From Bifidobacterium biavatii DSM 23969 (lineage in GTDB: Bacteria > Actinomycetota > Actinomycetes > Actinomycetales > Bifidobacteriaceae): 64,000 bases of DNA. Shown here piece by piece: positions 35,688 through 46,517 of the stretch. Under the pieces are notes generated by a model, which saw only the letters and a list, made by a program, of their open reading frames with translations, did no database searches and was not told the DNA's origin. The translations under genes were made by a program, and so were the position numbers. The number at the start of each line of letters is the position of its first letter. Within the stretch, counting starts at the first letter, position 1. Location of the stretch: positions 34,805-98,804 of the forward strand of contig NZ_JGYN01000021.1 in the NCBI RefSeq assembly GCF_000741165.1. Direction: 5' to 3'.

Positions 35688-36281
35688 TCAGTCGCGGCGG
35701 CGATCCACCGCGGTCATCACCACAGGCACGAGTACCCACTGCAGCACGAGGCCCGGCAGGCCAGTCACGACGGCGGCCGCCACGGACGCGACAGTCATCG
35801 TCGTGTTGCCGAGCAGCGACACGGCCACGGCGATCGCCAGCGCGTCAACGATACGGCCCGCAACCTGCGCGCCGACCAGCTTGGCAAGCCAGCCGAGCGG
35901 AGACGGCACGGCGGCCGGCAGACGCACGCCGCGCAGGAGTCCCGCGAACAGGCCGTAGGACGCGAGCTCGATCACCATAAACGGCACCATCGGCGCCATC
36001 GGCATGCCGGTGAGCAAGAAGCTCACGATCGGCGCGAGCGCGCCGGTCGCCAATCCGGCGAACGGTCCGGCCAGAAGACCGACAAGCAGCACGGGCAGGT
36101 GCATCGGCAGCAGCGTCTGGCCGATCATCGTGCCGAGGCCAAGCGCCGCGCCGGCGACGTGGAAGACCTGCGGCAGCGCGACAGCCGCGACCACGGCGAT
36201 GATCGCCGCCGCGGTCTGGAACTTCACGGACGGCAGCGCGGCCGTAAACGTGCGGGACTTGGTGGTTGTGTTCGATTGCAT
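35688..36281 (-). CDS. ECF transporter S-component-like membrane protein
   Basis: This 197-residue protein has five or six hydrophobic helices and the small size of ECF substrate-binding subunits. The segment QTLLPMHLPVLLVGLLAGPFAG, then LTGMPMAPMVPFMVIEL, resembles the conserved core of S components in vitamin and nucleobase-like ECF transporters. No T or A component is adjacent, so it would use a shared energising module elsewhere. The start at 36281 follows AAAGGAG, with slightly long spacing. It lies 90 bp after the DUF362 gene and 93 bp before DUF1893. The substrate is unknown. Confidence 0.75.
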   Translation of the reverse strand: MQSNTTTKSRTFTAALPSVKFQTAAAIIAVVAAVALPQVFHVAGAALGLGTMIGQTLLPMHLPVLLVGLLAGPFAGLATGALAPIVSFLLTGMPMAPMVPFMVIELASYGLFAGLLRGVRLPAAVPSPLGWLAKLVGAQVAGRIVDALAIAVAVSLLGNTTMTVASVAAAVVTGLPGLVLQWVLVPVVMTAVDRRRD

Positions 36282-36371
36282 GATCAGAAAATCTCCTTTT
36301 TCAGTACAACGTGACGACGGCGGACGCGGTGCCGGCAGGCGTGACGGCACTTGCCGGCACACGTGATAGCG

Positions 36372-37273
36372 TCAGCGCGCGTCGAGGTCGACGAGCTGGT
36401 ATTCGCGGCTGCCGAGGTCCATTTCGACGGCATGCTCGATGGTGTGGATGCCGTGGCGCGATTCGATGCGCTCGATCATCGCCGAATTGTCCTCGTCGGA
36501 CGTGTAGATGCGGTCGACGCACGCCTGGTCGACGGCCACCGGGTCAAGCGAGCCGAACACGCCAATGTCGTGCATGCACGGCGCGGACGCGTTGCCGTCG
36601 CAGTCGCAGTCGACGGACAGGTTGTTCATCACGTTGATGAACAGCATGTTGCCCTTGAGCGCGTCGAACACGGCGGTCGCCGCCTCGGCCATGGCCTCGA
36701 GGAACGCGTCCTGGTCGCCGCTGAACGGGTTGTTGAGGATCTTGTCGCCGCCCGAATGCAGCCGGCGCTTGCCGTTCGAGGACGCCATGCCGATCGAGAT
36801 GTTCTTGAGCGCACCGCCGAAGCCGCCCATCGCGTGGCCCTTGAAGTGCGAGAGCACCGCGTAATAGTCGTAGTTCGGGAAGTGCGAGCCGACGATGTCG
36901 CCGGTGATGCGCTTGCCGCCCGCGACCGGTATGGTGATCTCGCCTTCCTCGTCCTGGATGTCGCACGGCGCGATGTCGGTGAAGCCGTGCCGCGGATGGT
37001 CTGCCAGTGGTGTTCGCTCGTGTTGCGCGTGCCCGGGTACGCGGTGTTGCATTCGACGATCGTGCCGTCGAGCTCGTGCACGAGGTCGGCGATGAGCGAC
37101 GGCTGCAGATAGTGGCTGTTGCCACCCTCGCCGGAGCTGAGCTTGACCGCCACCTTGCCCTGCGGCCGGGCGCCGAGCGCTTTGTAGACGCGCATGAGTC
37201 CGGCGGGGCTGATGTCGCGCGTGAAGTAGACCTTGGACGCCATTGGATAGTCGGTCTGATAGGTCGTTACCAT
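36372..37273 (-). pseudogene. DUF362-family protein, disrupted by a frameshift near 36990
   Basis: The first part (MVTTYQTDYPMASKVYF through NTSEHHWQTIR) is read in one frame from 37273, and the rest (HGFTDIAPCDIQDEEGEI to YQLVDLDAR) in another frame to 36372. Between the Arg codon and the His codon only two bases (36990-36991) remain, as if one base of a codon was lost. Both halves continue the same DUF362 domain, with GHAMGGFGGALKNISIGMAS in the second. The intact product would be about 300 residues. AAGGAGG precedes the ATG. DUF362 members are linked to iron-sulfur proteins, but I see no CxxCxxC cluster motif here. A sequencing error, true decay or programmed shift are all possible. Confidence 0.8.
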
Positions 37274-37411
37274 GCTGCCTCCTTGCTTCATTAGTTACTC
37301 CCAAATCCCAAGGATACTCAGCCGGCGTTACCTGCGCCCAGCCGTTCACGCATGGCGGTTTTCGCTCGCTGAGGGGTGCGTCAACGAGCGTTTCCGCCAT
37401 GCGCGGGATCA

Positions 37412-38521
37412 TCACCGCAACCGGAAGTCGGCGAGCGCGCCGGGCCGGCTCAGCGAGTCGCCATCGGCCGCATCACCGTCGGCCATATCGGCCTGATCGG
37501 TCTGATCGGCATCGTCCAGGCTGATGATCGCGGACGAACTGCCGTTGCGCATCCACAGCGTTCTCAGCGACAGCGTCGAGCCGCTGGTCGCGAGTTCGGG
37601 ATCGATCGTCACCGGCACGACGACCGACTGTCCGGCTGCGAGCGCGAGACCGTCCATGCCGCCGTCCGCGGTGCCGACGGTGCGTCCCTTGGCGGAGGTC
37701 ACAGCGACCGACAGGCTGACCGATCGCACGACGCCGACCGCGTTGCTGCGCACGGTCACGTCGACAATGTGTTTGCCGTCGTTGATCGAGCGGTCGTCGT
37801 CGTTGGCGGCCGCATCGTAGATGCCGCGGTCGGCGACGGCGACGATGTCGAACGGCGGCGTGAACGGCGTGCCGGCGGGCAGTCCGAGATTGTCTCGCAG
37901 GCCCGCGTCGGCGTGGTTGCCGAACGTGATCAGGTTGCGCATAAGATCGTTCGCATCCTCGACGTCGACGGATGCTGCTGCGTATTGCGCATCCTGCGCG
38001 AGGTCGCCGTACTGGCGCACGATGTCGTCGAGCGCGTCGGTGACGTCGTAGCCCAGGTCGTCCCATGTGCGTGCGGTGAGCATGTCGGCCGTGCGGTTCA
38101 TGGCTTTCGCGACGATGGTGGCCTGTTCGTGGATGGCGGCGAGGTCGTTGCCTGCGAGCGTTGGCAGCGCGTGCTGGATGTCGTTTCGCGACGCGTCGAC
38201 GGCTTTGGCGTAGTATGCGCCGGCCGTCTGCCGCGTGAGACGAGGCCCGTGGTACGTCGGCAGGTCGACGGGCGACGGCGACTTGCCGTTGATGTCGTAG
38301 ATCGCGTCGGACAGGCACACGTCGCGGCTGATCGCCTGCACGCCGCCGAGCAGGTAGCCGCCGCCGAGCGCCGCCGCGGCGAGCACGGCCGGCACCAGGA
38401 ACGTCCACACGCTCGGTTTCCATGCGGGAGTCTCGTCGGCGGCTGCGATTGCGTCTGTTGTTATGTGGTCATCGGCATCGATATGCGTCTTACCGGCACC
38501 GTGTTTCGCCATATGAGCCAT
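37412..38521 (-). CDS. Single-pass membrane protein of unknown function (paralog-like 1)
   Basis: This 369-residue protein has a short cytoplasmic N-terminus, one transmembrane helix (WTFLVPAVLAAAALGGGYLL), a helical region (about residues 70-190) with an ARTWDDLGYDV segment, and a C-terminal beta-rich domain (HIVDVTVRSNAVGVVRSVS, then SVVVPVTIDPEL) like an Ig-type fold. No family is recognised. The start at 38521 follows AGGAA; a GTG three codons earlier is too close to it. It lies 69 bp downstream of a second protein with the same layout (38591-39769), and the two are likely cotranscribed. Most of it faces outside the cytoplasm. Confidence 0.75.
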   Translation of the reverse strand: MAHMAKHGAGKTHIDADDHITTDAIAAADETPAWKPSVWTFLVPAVLAAAALGGGYLLGGVQAISRDVCLSDAIYDINGKSPSPVDLPTYHGPRLTRQTAGAYYAKAVDASRNDIQHALPTLAGNDLAAIHEQATIVAKAMNRTADMLTARTWDDLGYDVTDALDDIVRQYGDLAQDAQYAAASVDVEDANDLMRNLITFGNHADAGLRDNLGLPAGTPFTPPFDIVAVADRGIYDAAANDDDRSINDGKHIVDVTVRSNAVGVVRSVSLSVAVTSAKGRTVGTADGGMDGLALAAGQSVVVPVTIDPELATSGSTLSLRTLWMRNGSSSAIISLDDADQTDQADMADGDAADGDSLSRPGALADFRLR

Positions 38522-38590
38522 CGTGGTCACTTCCTGTCTGAATGGTCCGTCGTCCGATCGGTCATGCGCGGTTGCGTTGCACGTTTCACG

Positions 38591-39769
38591 TCACGGTATG
38601 CGGAATGCGTTGAGCGATGCGAGCGCGGCCGCCTGCGCGACCGTGTAGTCGTCGCTGATGATCAGGTCGTCGGCGGTGTGCACGGACCAGCCGTCGGCTG
38701 CGAGACGGTATCCGGAGCGCACGATGCGCGGATTGATGCCGACGGTGAGCGTGACCGTGCCGCCGTCGTGGATGGCGTTTGGATCGTCCGCGTCGGACAT
38801 GCCGGAGGCATGCAGGCCGCCGGCGACGACCGTGCCGTCCTTGTCGAGCAGGTTGAGCCGCATGGACAGATACGGCACGTCGGCCGGCACGTGGCTGGTG
38901 ACGGTGATCGCGACGCAGTGCCGCGTCACAGTGCGCTCCTTGCCGTCGAGGAACGTGAGTTGGTCGCAGTCGCCCATGTCCTTGACCGCGGTGACGTCGA
39001 GCGGCGCGGCCGGTTCGGACGCCGGGTCGAGTTCGAGCCGCGTGCGGATGAGCTGCTGCACGTCGGTTGCCGATTGCGTGGCCGACAGCGTGCGGAACAG
39101 CAGGTCTTCGATGGCTTGCCAGTCGGTGTTGCGCGTGAGGTTGGCGTAGATGGACGCGCGATGCTGGTATTCGGCGATCGCCGCGCGGATCGGCTTGTCG
39201 AGTTCGTTCGGCCAGGTGCGGGAAGCCAGCGTGCGCGCGGCCTGCAGCGTCGTGTTGCGGGCGGTTTTGGCGGTTTGGTGGACGGCGTTGAGGTTGCCCG
39301 ATAATACCGCCCTGCGCAGAGATTCGTCGGCCGGGTACACCGGCTGGACAGCCGTGCTGAAGTAGTCCGCGGCGGCTGCGCTGGTGGCAAAGCGTTCGCC
39401 GGACGGCTCAAGCGGAGTGAATCCGCCGTAGCATTGGCTGGCCGATTCGCTGTACGAGCAGTTGATCGCGGAGCCGCCCTGCTGCGCGCGGCGGAACGTG
39501 AATCCGCCCGCGCCGGCCGCGATCACGGCCACGGCGATCAGCAGCGCCAGCCATCGCGGCATACGCGGACGATACGCAAGTTCATCGGCATCATCGGCAT
39601 TATCGTCCGCGGCTGTTCCGGACGAATCGTCGGCATCATCGTCGACGTCGCCGCGGTCGTAGCGGGCATCATGGTCGCCGATAACGTACGGATTGCCGCG
39701 ATGTCTGGAATCGGCATCGTCGTCGGCATGACCCGCGGCATCATCCCAAGGAATCTGATCGTCCGTCAT
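38591..39769 (-). CDS. Single-pass membrane protein of unknown function (paralog-like 2)
   Basis: This 392-residue protein has a strongly acidic cytoplasmic N-terminus (about 70 residues, rich in D), a transmembrane helix (WLALLIAVAVIAAGAGGFTF) and cysteines soon after it (NCSYSESASQCYGG). A helical region with LASRTWPNELDKPI and a C-terminal beta-rich domain (HCVAITVTSHVPADVPYLS, then VTLTVGINPRI) follow. Domain order, spacing and the ART/ASRTW feature match the neighbouring 37412-38521 product, suggesting an ancient tandem duplication, though overall identity looks low. No family is recognised. Confidence 0.75.
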   Translation of the reverse strand: MTDDQIPWDDAAGHADDDADSRHRGNPYVIGDHDARYDRGDVDDDADDSSGTAADDNADDADELAYRPRMPRWLALLIAVAVIAAGAGGFTFRRAQQGGSAINCSYSESASQCYGGFTPLEPSGERFATSAAAADYFSTAVQPVYPADESLRRAVLSGNLNAVHQTAKTARNTTLQAARTLASRTWPNELDKPIRAAIAEYQHRASIYANLTRNTDWQAIEDLLFRTLSATQSATDVQQLIRTRLELDPASEPAAPLDVTAVKDMGDCDQLTFLDGKERTVTRHCVAITVTSHVPADVPYLSMRLNLLDKDGTVVAGGLHASGMSDADDPNAIHDGGTVTLTVGINPRIVRSGYRLAADGWSVHTADDLIISDDYTVAQAAALASLNAFRIP

Positions 39770-39820
39770 CGCACTCCCCCACCTTTACGAAATTGCCGTC
39801 ATCGTATCATGCAACCGCAC

Positions 39821-39858
39821 AAAACAAAACGGCCCTCCGCCAAAGCGGAAAGCCGTTT
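39821..39858 (-). terminator. Terminator of pgi
   Basis: AAACGGC (39828-39834) pairs with GCCGTTT (39852-39858), with an inner CCGC/GCGG stem. On the minus strand it runs into TTTTGTTTTG. It lies about 30 bp past the pgi stop codon. Confidence 0.85.
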
Positions 39859-39888
39859 CATTCAGTCAGACTCCATTACGCGACGGAA

Positions 39889-41589
<1,701 letters not shown>

Positions 41590-41865
41590 AGGTGTTGGTC
41601 CTTTCATCATCACATAGCGAAGCGGCGCGGCGCTTCGGCCAACCTGACGACGGCCGAATGCCACTCCGGTTACTTCACCTCACAAGATACTCACAAAAGC
41701 CGACATAATCACACAAAACAACGATCCGACAACGTAATCGTGAACGGCAAGCAAACGATCGCAATACAACAGGCCACAGCATCACGTCCGGTCATGCACA
41801 TCAACTGGTACAACGACGGCATCCGGCGCACAACACGCATCACGACACACCGACAATCGCACGAT
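41590..41865. other. Non-coding gap between pgi and the tRNA-Thr promoter
   Basis: An A/C-rich stretch of about 275 bp that must contain the pgi promoter (minus strand). I see no hairpin, operator or ORF with a ribosome binding site in it. Confidence 0.5.
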
Positions 41866-41894
41866 TTGGCAAAACCGGAACCATGCTGTATGCT
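41866..41894 (+). promoter_or_regulatory. Promoter of the tRNA-Thr gene
   Basis: TTGGCA (41866-41871) and TATGCT (41889-41894) are spaced by exactly 17 bp. Transcription would begin near 41901, about 36 nt before the mature tRNA 5' end. Confidence 0.7.
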
Positions 41895-41936
41895 TTCAGT
41901 CTTGTGCGCGGAAAGCGAATGCGATCCGGGCAACAA

Positions 41937-42009
41937 GCCACTTTAGCTCAGTCGGTAGAGCGGCTCACTCGTAATGAGCAGGTCGACAGTTCGATTCTGT
42001 CAAGTGGCT
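41937..42009 (+). tRNA. tRNA-Thr (anticodon CGT)
   Basis: A 73-nt cloverleaf is visible. Acceptor arms GCCACTT and AAGTGGC pair fully. The anticodon stem GCTCA/TGAGC encloses CTCGTAA with anticodon CGT, reading ACG threonine codons. The T-loop TTCGATT is canonical. CCA is not encoded. A promoter precedes it and a terminator follows. Confidence 0.95.
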
Positions 42010-42017
42010 CCCTCCAC

Positions 42018-42044
42018 AACCCCGGTCCAACAGCCGGGGTTTTT
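42018..42044 (+). terminator. Terminator of tRNA-Thr
   Basis: ACCCCGG (42019-42025) pairs with CCGGGGT (42034-42040) over an 8-nt loop, followed by TTTT. It begins 9 nt after the tRNA. Confidence 0.9.
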
Positions 42045-42126
42045 GCATATCCCGCCGCGTATCCCGCCACGCTCACCCGCAGCGTCCATCCAGTCAGCGG
42101 ACGAAACCCGAACAGATCATCCGTCG

Positions 42127-43128
42127 TCAGGCGGGCAGCAGAAACTGCACGCCGGTCATCAGGCAGATCGCGACGATCGCGGACGCGGCGAGCGTGAACC
42201 CGGCGAGTTTCGCGTTGCCGAGCACACGGTCGGTGAACAGCGTCGAGAACACGGCCGTCGGCGCAAGCGCAAGCATCACCACGGCCTTGCGCACGTCCGC
42301 GTCGAACGGCAGCGCAAACCATGCGACCGCCGCGAACGCGATCCCCAGCGGCAGTCGCCACGCGAGCACGCGCAGCACGTCGCGCACGTCCTTGCCGGTC
42401 TGCGGCAGGTCCATCAACATGCCGACCATGAACACCGAACAGAACGAGTTCGCGTTCGCCACCGGGTCGAGCAGCGTGGGAATGAACGCGGGAATCGGAA
42501 TGCGGCAGAACATCACGACCAGCATGAGCATGTAAATGTCGAACGGCACCGACGTGAGGAAGCCCTTCGCGATCTTGCGCAGCTTCGCGCGACGGGCGAG
42601 ACGACGGGCGTCGCGGTCCTTCGGACGCGTGTACGGCAGCGTGGGCGCGTTGCCCGCGTGCTGTTCGGTGATCGGCTTATCCATGTCGATGTGCAGCATG
42701 GACGTGGTCATCACATTCGTGCCGGCCGTGACCATGACCGAATTGCCGATGTCGAACATGGAGGCCGTCACCAGCGCGGACGGTCCCATGAACGCCTGCA
42801 GCACGGGAAAACAGAAATTGCCCACGTTGAAGCCGGACGCGTTGAGCATCAGAAACGCGCGGTCGGCGGCCGGCTTATGCCGCGAGGCGAGGAACGTGAG
42901 CGGCAACGGCAGCAACGCACACAGAAACGCAAATCCGGAGATCAGCAGCATGTTCAGATGATGCGGATTCGTCGCGAACGAGACGATGATCGACGCGGGC
43001 AGCGTGAAGTCGAACACGACGACCTGCATGACGCGATAGTCACGCGGACGGAACAGTCCGGCGCGCTTGACCAGATACGCGGCGAAGATGATGAGCAGGA
43101 ACGCGATGGGCTTGAGTATGGCGGACAT
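42127..43128 (-). CDS. AEC-family permease (auxin efflux carrier/malate permease type)
   Basis: This 333-residue membrane protein has about ten hydrophobic helices and belongs to the AEC family, whose bacterial members move malonate, malate or other organic acids. Typical features are the N-terminal ILKPIAFLLIIFAAYLVKRA, the central basic hydrophilic loop near residues 160-190, and the conserved FNVGNFCFPVLQAFMG. GGAGAGG precedes the ATG. It is transcribed away from tRNA-Thr on the opposite strand and lies beside tRNA-Leu. The substrate is not known. Confidence 0.9.
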   Translation of the reverse strand: MSAILKPIAFLLIIFAAYLVKRAGLFRPRDYRVMQVVVFDFTLPASIIVSFATNPHHLNMLLISGFAFLCALLPLPLTFLASRHKPAADRAFLMLNASGFNVGNFCFPVLQAFMGPSALVTASMFDIGNSVMVTAGTNVMTTSMLHIDMDKPITEQHAGNAPTLPYTRPKDRDARRLARRAKLRKIAKGFLTSVPFDIYMLMLVVMFCRIPIPAFIPTLLDPVANANSFCSVFMVGMLMDLPQTGKDVRDVLRVLAWRLPLGIAFAAVAWFALPFDADVRKAVVMLALAPTAVFSTLFTDRVLGNAKLAGFTLAASAIVAICLMTGVQFLLPA

Positions 43129-43207
43129 GCTTCGGATTCCTCTCCCGTGCTCGACCCGGCCCGGGCGGGTGCGGCGGACGCCGCGTCACGCGGAGAAGTC
43201 GGGGAAG

Positions 43208-43288
43208 TGCGCGCGATGGGACTCGAACCCACACGTACAAGACACAGGAACCTAAATCCTGCGCGTCTACCAATTCCGCCACGCGCGC
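43208..43288 (-). tRNA. tRNA-Leu (anticodon TAG)
   Basis: Read on the minus strand, acceptor arms GCGCGCG and CGCGCGC pair fully. The anticodon stem CAGGA/TCCTG encloses TTTAGGT, giving anticodon TAG for CUA and other CUN leucine codons. The GTGGG-TTCGAGT-CCCAT T-arm and a short variable arm fit tRNA-Leu. CCA is not encoded. Confidence 0.93.
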
Positions 43289-43434
43289 GCAAGTCGCCAA
43301 TCTAGCATGAGCCCTGCCTTACGCGCCACAACCACCGTGCGGCGCAACGCGCGAATCGAAGCCGCCCTGCGTCGGCCCGCACCGCGGGAACGATCACAGG
43401 ACGGTCGCAGGACGGTCGCAGAAACGCCGCTCCC

Positions 43435-44706
43435 CTACCGCTTCAGCAGCTTGTGCGCCAGCTGCTTGACCGCGTACCGCACCGGCATGACCGGCAGATT
43501 GAACTCGCCCGGCATCTCCTCGACGTAGCCCTCGAACCCCTGCTTGAATTCGAGCACGCCGCGGCCCGGATCGTCCGGATCGTCGAAGATACCGTCGATG
43601 CCGTAGAAGTTGTACCGGTCCACGCCACGTTCGAGGCACTGCATCATCACGTGATGCTGGATCGCGGTGGGCGCGTAGAACTTCGCATACTTCTCGTCGC
43701 TGCCGGAGAACAGGTACACGCATTCGCGCCGGTGCCAGACGAACAGCCCGGCCGCGACCGGCACGCTGGATCCGTCCTGCTCGATGTACTCGTGCGCCTT
43801 CTCGACGCGCTTGAGCGACGCCTCGTACGTGGAGCGCGCGGTGGCGATCTTCTTGTTGACCGTGTCCGGGTATTTGGTGGTTTCCAGCGAACGCTCGAGC
43901 TTGTCGATGTCCTTGAGGAAGCCGTCGCGCTTGCGCTTCCACGAGGCGAGGTACTCGTCCATGTCGATCGAGGCGACGAGGAACTCGGCCTGGTCGCCGA
44001 ACGCGTCGAAAATGGCCTCGAAATACGACAGCGGACGGTTTTCGAACCCCTGCTTTTCGCAGCTCAGCTCGCAGATATGGTGGAACACGTCCAGCTGGTC
44101 GCGGCGCAGCTTGTCCACGTGCACCGCGCTGTTACGGGCGATTTTCACGTTGCGGCGCGTGTTTTTGGCGTAGGAGTCGAGCAGCGCCTTCTCGTCCTTG
44201 AAGCCGGACAGGTCCTTGACGTAGCGCCAGCGCGGCACGGCAACGTATCCGGTGGTGAAGCCGGCGTGTTCGAAACCGTTGGCCTTGAGCGTGTCGACGG
44301 TTTCGTCGTCGGGCGCGCCGCCCTGATCGGCCGGCAGTTCGCCGCCGAACGAGTCGCGCAGACGGTACGGCAGTTCGGGCGTGATCTCGAGCTGGGCCGC
44401 GCCTTTGGCCTTGGCGTGCCGCTTGAGCTGTTCGACGAGGAATTCGACCAGTTCGCGGTCGTGATAGTCGCACAGCGGGCCGTCATGGATGGCCGCGAAC
44501 GTGGACAGGCGCGAACGGTGCGTTTCGAACAGCATGGCCGCGACGATGTCACCGTGCTCCTTGACGGCGAGGTATTCGACATCGACGCTTTGGCCGGCGC
44601 GCAGGCGCCCCATGGCCGAGGTCTGCTGGAAGTTGCCCTGCGGGTGCGACGCGGAGAACGCGTCGAATTCGTCCGGGGTGAGCGTGGCGAGAGTGAACGA
44701 GCGCAC
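43435..44706 (-). CDS. FemAB-family aminoacyltransferase (peptidoglycan interpeptide bridge)
   Basis: This 423-residue enzyme adds amino acids from aminoacyl-tRNA to the lysine or ornithine side chain of lipid II, building the interpeptide bridge. Two GNAT-like halves flank a helical coiled-coil arm (about residues 255-325, KIATARSTYEASLKRVEKAHEYIE), a hallmark of FemA/FemX/MurM. Family motifs include GNFQQTSAMGRLR near the N-terminus and YNFYGIDGIF followed by FKQGFEG near the end. The start is probably GTG at 44706; a purine-rich AAAGGA lies somewhat far upstream. Which amino acid it adds is not predictable. It stands next to tRNA-Leu by position only. Confidence 0.92.
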   Translation of the reverse strand: MRSFTLATLTPDEFDAFSASHPQGNFQQTSAMGRLRAGQSVDVEYLAVKEHGDIVAAMLFETHRSRLSTFAAIHDGPLCDYHDRELVEFLVEQLKRHAKAKGAAQLEITPELPYRLRDSFGGELPADQGGAPDDETVDTLKANGFEHAGFTTGYVAVPRWRYVKDLSGFKDEKALLDSYAKNTRRNVKIARNSAVHVDKLRRDQLDVFHHICELSCEKQGFENRPLSYFEAIFDAFGDQAEFLVASIDMDEYLASWKRKRDGFLKDIDKLERSLETTKYPDTVNKKIATARSTYEASLKRVEKAHEYIEQDGSSVPVAAGLFVWHRRECVYLFSGSDEKYAKFYAPTAIQHHVMMQCLERGVDRYNFYGIDGIFDDPDDPGRGVLEFKQGFEGYVEEMPGEFNLPVMPVRYAVKQLAHKLLKR

Positions 44707-44935
44707 TGGTGGGAACCGTCCTTTGACTCGAAGTCTGACTCGATATGCCGCACGGCTGATCGTTGCCGGCCCATCGCCGGTGCCGTGCGGATTGCTCAGC
44801 CGATATTAGCACCGGCGTGCCGTGTGCGCCCGGGTCCTCGCCCGAGCGCACATCCTCTTCACACCGACGGCACCGGCGTTTCGCACCGGCCAAGCGGCCT
44901 TGCGCCGGTTTGTGTCGGAGCGCGCCGGCTTGCGT

Positions 44936-45664
44936 CTAGCGCAGCAGTCGTTCGACGGCCGGCACGAGCGCGCGCAGGGCCTTGCCGCGGTGCGAGATCG
45001 CGTTCTTTTCGGCCGGTTCGAGTTCGGCGCTGGTGAGCTTACCGTCCGTGCCGTCGGTCGCGGCGCGCGCCGGCTGGTCGTCGGGTTCGAACAGCGGGTC
45101 GTAGCCGAAACCGTGCTCGCCGCGCGGTTCGCGGATGATACGACCGGTCATGTCGCCGATTTCGACGACCTGTTCGGCGATCGGATAGCGGTGTTCGAGT
45201 TCGGCTTCGACCGCCGGCGAGTCGGACGCGACGACGACCGGAATCTCGTCCGGCAGCGCGTCGACCTGCGGCACGACGAGCGCGGCGGCGCAGCGGAAGC
45301 GCGCGGTGCGCTTGTCGTCGGGGATGTCGGCGATCTGGGCGAGCAGCAGCGCGTTGTTCGCCGCGTCGTCGCCGTGGCGGCCGGCCCAGCGCGCGGACAG
45401 GATGCCAGGCGCGTTGCCCATCACGTCGACGATCAGGCCGGAATCGTCGGCGATGGCCGGACAGCCGGTGCGTTCGGCCACGTCGCGCGCCTTGAGCAGC
45501 GCGTTCTCCTGGAACGTGACGCCCGTTTCGACCGGGTCGGGCAGGTTCAGGCTGCCGGCGGAGACGAGGTCAATGCGCTCCGCGTCCGTGCCAAAGTCCG
45601 CTGCGAGGATGCGGCGGATTTCGGCGAGCTTGCCTTCGTTGTGCGTGGCGACGATGAGTTTCAC
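44936..45664 (-). CDS. rdgB: XTP/dITP pyrophosphatase (RdgB/HAM1 family)
   Basis: This 242-residue enzyme hydrolyses non-canonical purine nucleotides such as XTP and dITP to keep them out of DNA. The start IVATHNEGKLAEIRRIL, the metal-binding ADDSGLIVD, GEHGFGYDPLFEP and the C-terminal KNAISHRGKALRAL are canonical. A low-conservation insert near residues 115-150 lengthens the middle. The start is GTG at 45664 behind GGAGG. It follows rph on the same strand with a 17-bp gap; rph-rdgB is a widespread gene pair in actinobacteria. Confidence 0.96.
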   Translation of the reverse strand: MKLIVATHNEGKLAEIRRILAADFGTDAERIDLVSAGSLNLPDPVETGVTFQENALLKARDVAERTGCPAIADDSGLIVDVMGNAPGILSARWAGRHGDDAANNALLLAQIADIPDDKRTARFRCAAALVVPQVDALPDEIPVVVASDSPAVEAELEHRYPIAEQVVEIGDMTGRIIREPRGEHGFGYDPLFEPDDQPARAATDGTDGKLTSAELEPAEKNAISHRGKALRALVPAVERLLR

Positions 45665-45681
45665 GAGTGCCTCCGTACGAT

Positions 45682-46446
45682 TCAGTCCTGTGCGAGGGCA
45701 GCCTGTTGGGCGGCCTGCAGCTCGCGGTTGCCCTTTTCCGCAAGGTCGAGCAGCGTGTTGAGCTCGGCGCGGTTGAACGGGCGGTGTTCGGCGGTGCCCT
45801 GGATTTCGATGAACGTGCCGGAGCCGGTCATCGCGACGTTCATGTCGGTCATCGCGCGGCTGTCCTCCGGGTAGGGCAGGTCGAGCATCGGCGTGCCGTC
45901 GATGATGCCGACCGACACGGCCGACACGACGTCCTTGAGCACGCGGTCGGCGGACTTGATGTGCTTGTTCCGCTCCGCCCAGCGCATCGCGTCGACGAGC
46001 GCCACGTACGCACCGGTGATCGACGCGGTGCGGGTGCCGCCGTCGGCCTGCAGCACGTCGCAGTCGATCTGCACCATGTTCTCACCAAGCGCCTTCATGT
46101 CGACAACGCCGCGCAGGCAACGGCCGATGAGTCGGCTGATCTCGTGCGTGCGGCCGCCGATCTTACCCTTGACAGACTCGCGGTCGGTGCGCTCCGCGGT
46201 CGCGCGCGGCAGCATCGAGTATTCGGCGGTCACCCAGCCGAGTCCGGAATCCTTGCGCCAGCGCGGCACGCCGGGCGTGAACGTCGCCGTGCACATGACA
46301 CGCGTGTTGCCACATTCGATGAGCACCGAGCCTTCCGGCACATCGGTGAAGTGACGGGTGATACGCACCGGACGGAGCTGGTCGACTACGCGACCGTCGC
46401 CGCGCAGCACGGTATCATTTCCAAGCAAATCTTTGATCTGAGCCAT
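45682..46446 (-). CDS. rph: Ribonuclease PH
   Basis: This 254-residue phosphorolytic 3' exoribonuclease trims tRNA 3' ends. Motifs include [16 protein letters not shown], the RLIGRCLRG block, [21 protein letters not shown] and the C-terminal [17 protein letters not shown]. It starts at 46446; a -10-like TAGGTT (46454-46459, minus) ends 7 nt before the ATG and no Shine-Dalgarno is visible, which fits a leaderless mRNA. It is cotranscribed with rdgB, 17 bp downstream. Confidence 0.96.
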   Translation of the reverse strand: MAQIKDLLGNDTVLRGDGRVVDQLRPVRITRHFTDVPEGSVLIECGNTRVMCTATFTPGVPRWRKDSGLGWVTAEYSMLPRATAERTDRESVKGKIGGRTHEISRLIGRCLRGVVDMKALGENMVQIDCDVLQADGGTRTASITGAYVALVDAMRWAERNKHIKSADRVLKDVVSAVSVGIIDGTPMLDLPYPEDSRAMTDMNVAMTGSGTFIEIQGTAEHRPFNRAELNTLLDLAEKGNRELQAAQQAALAQD

Positions 46447-46517
46447 GAGGCCCAACCTAGCACCAGCCGGCGAAGCGGGAGCACGCTATGCGACCGGGCG
46501 AAGCGGCGTGCGGTCGC

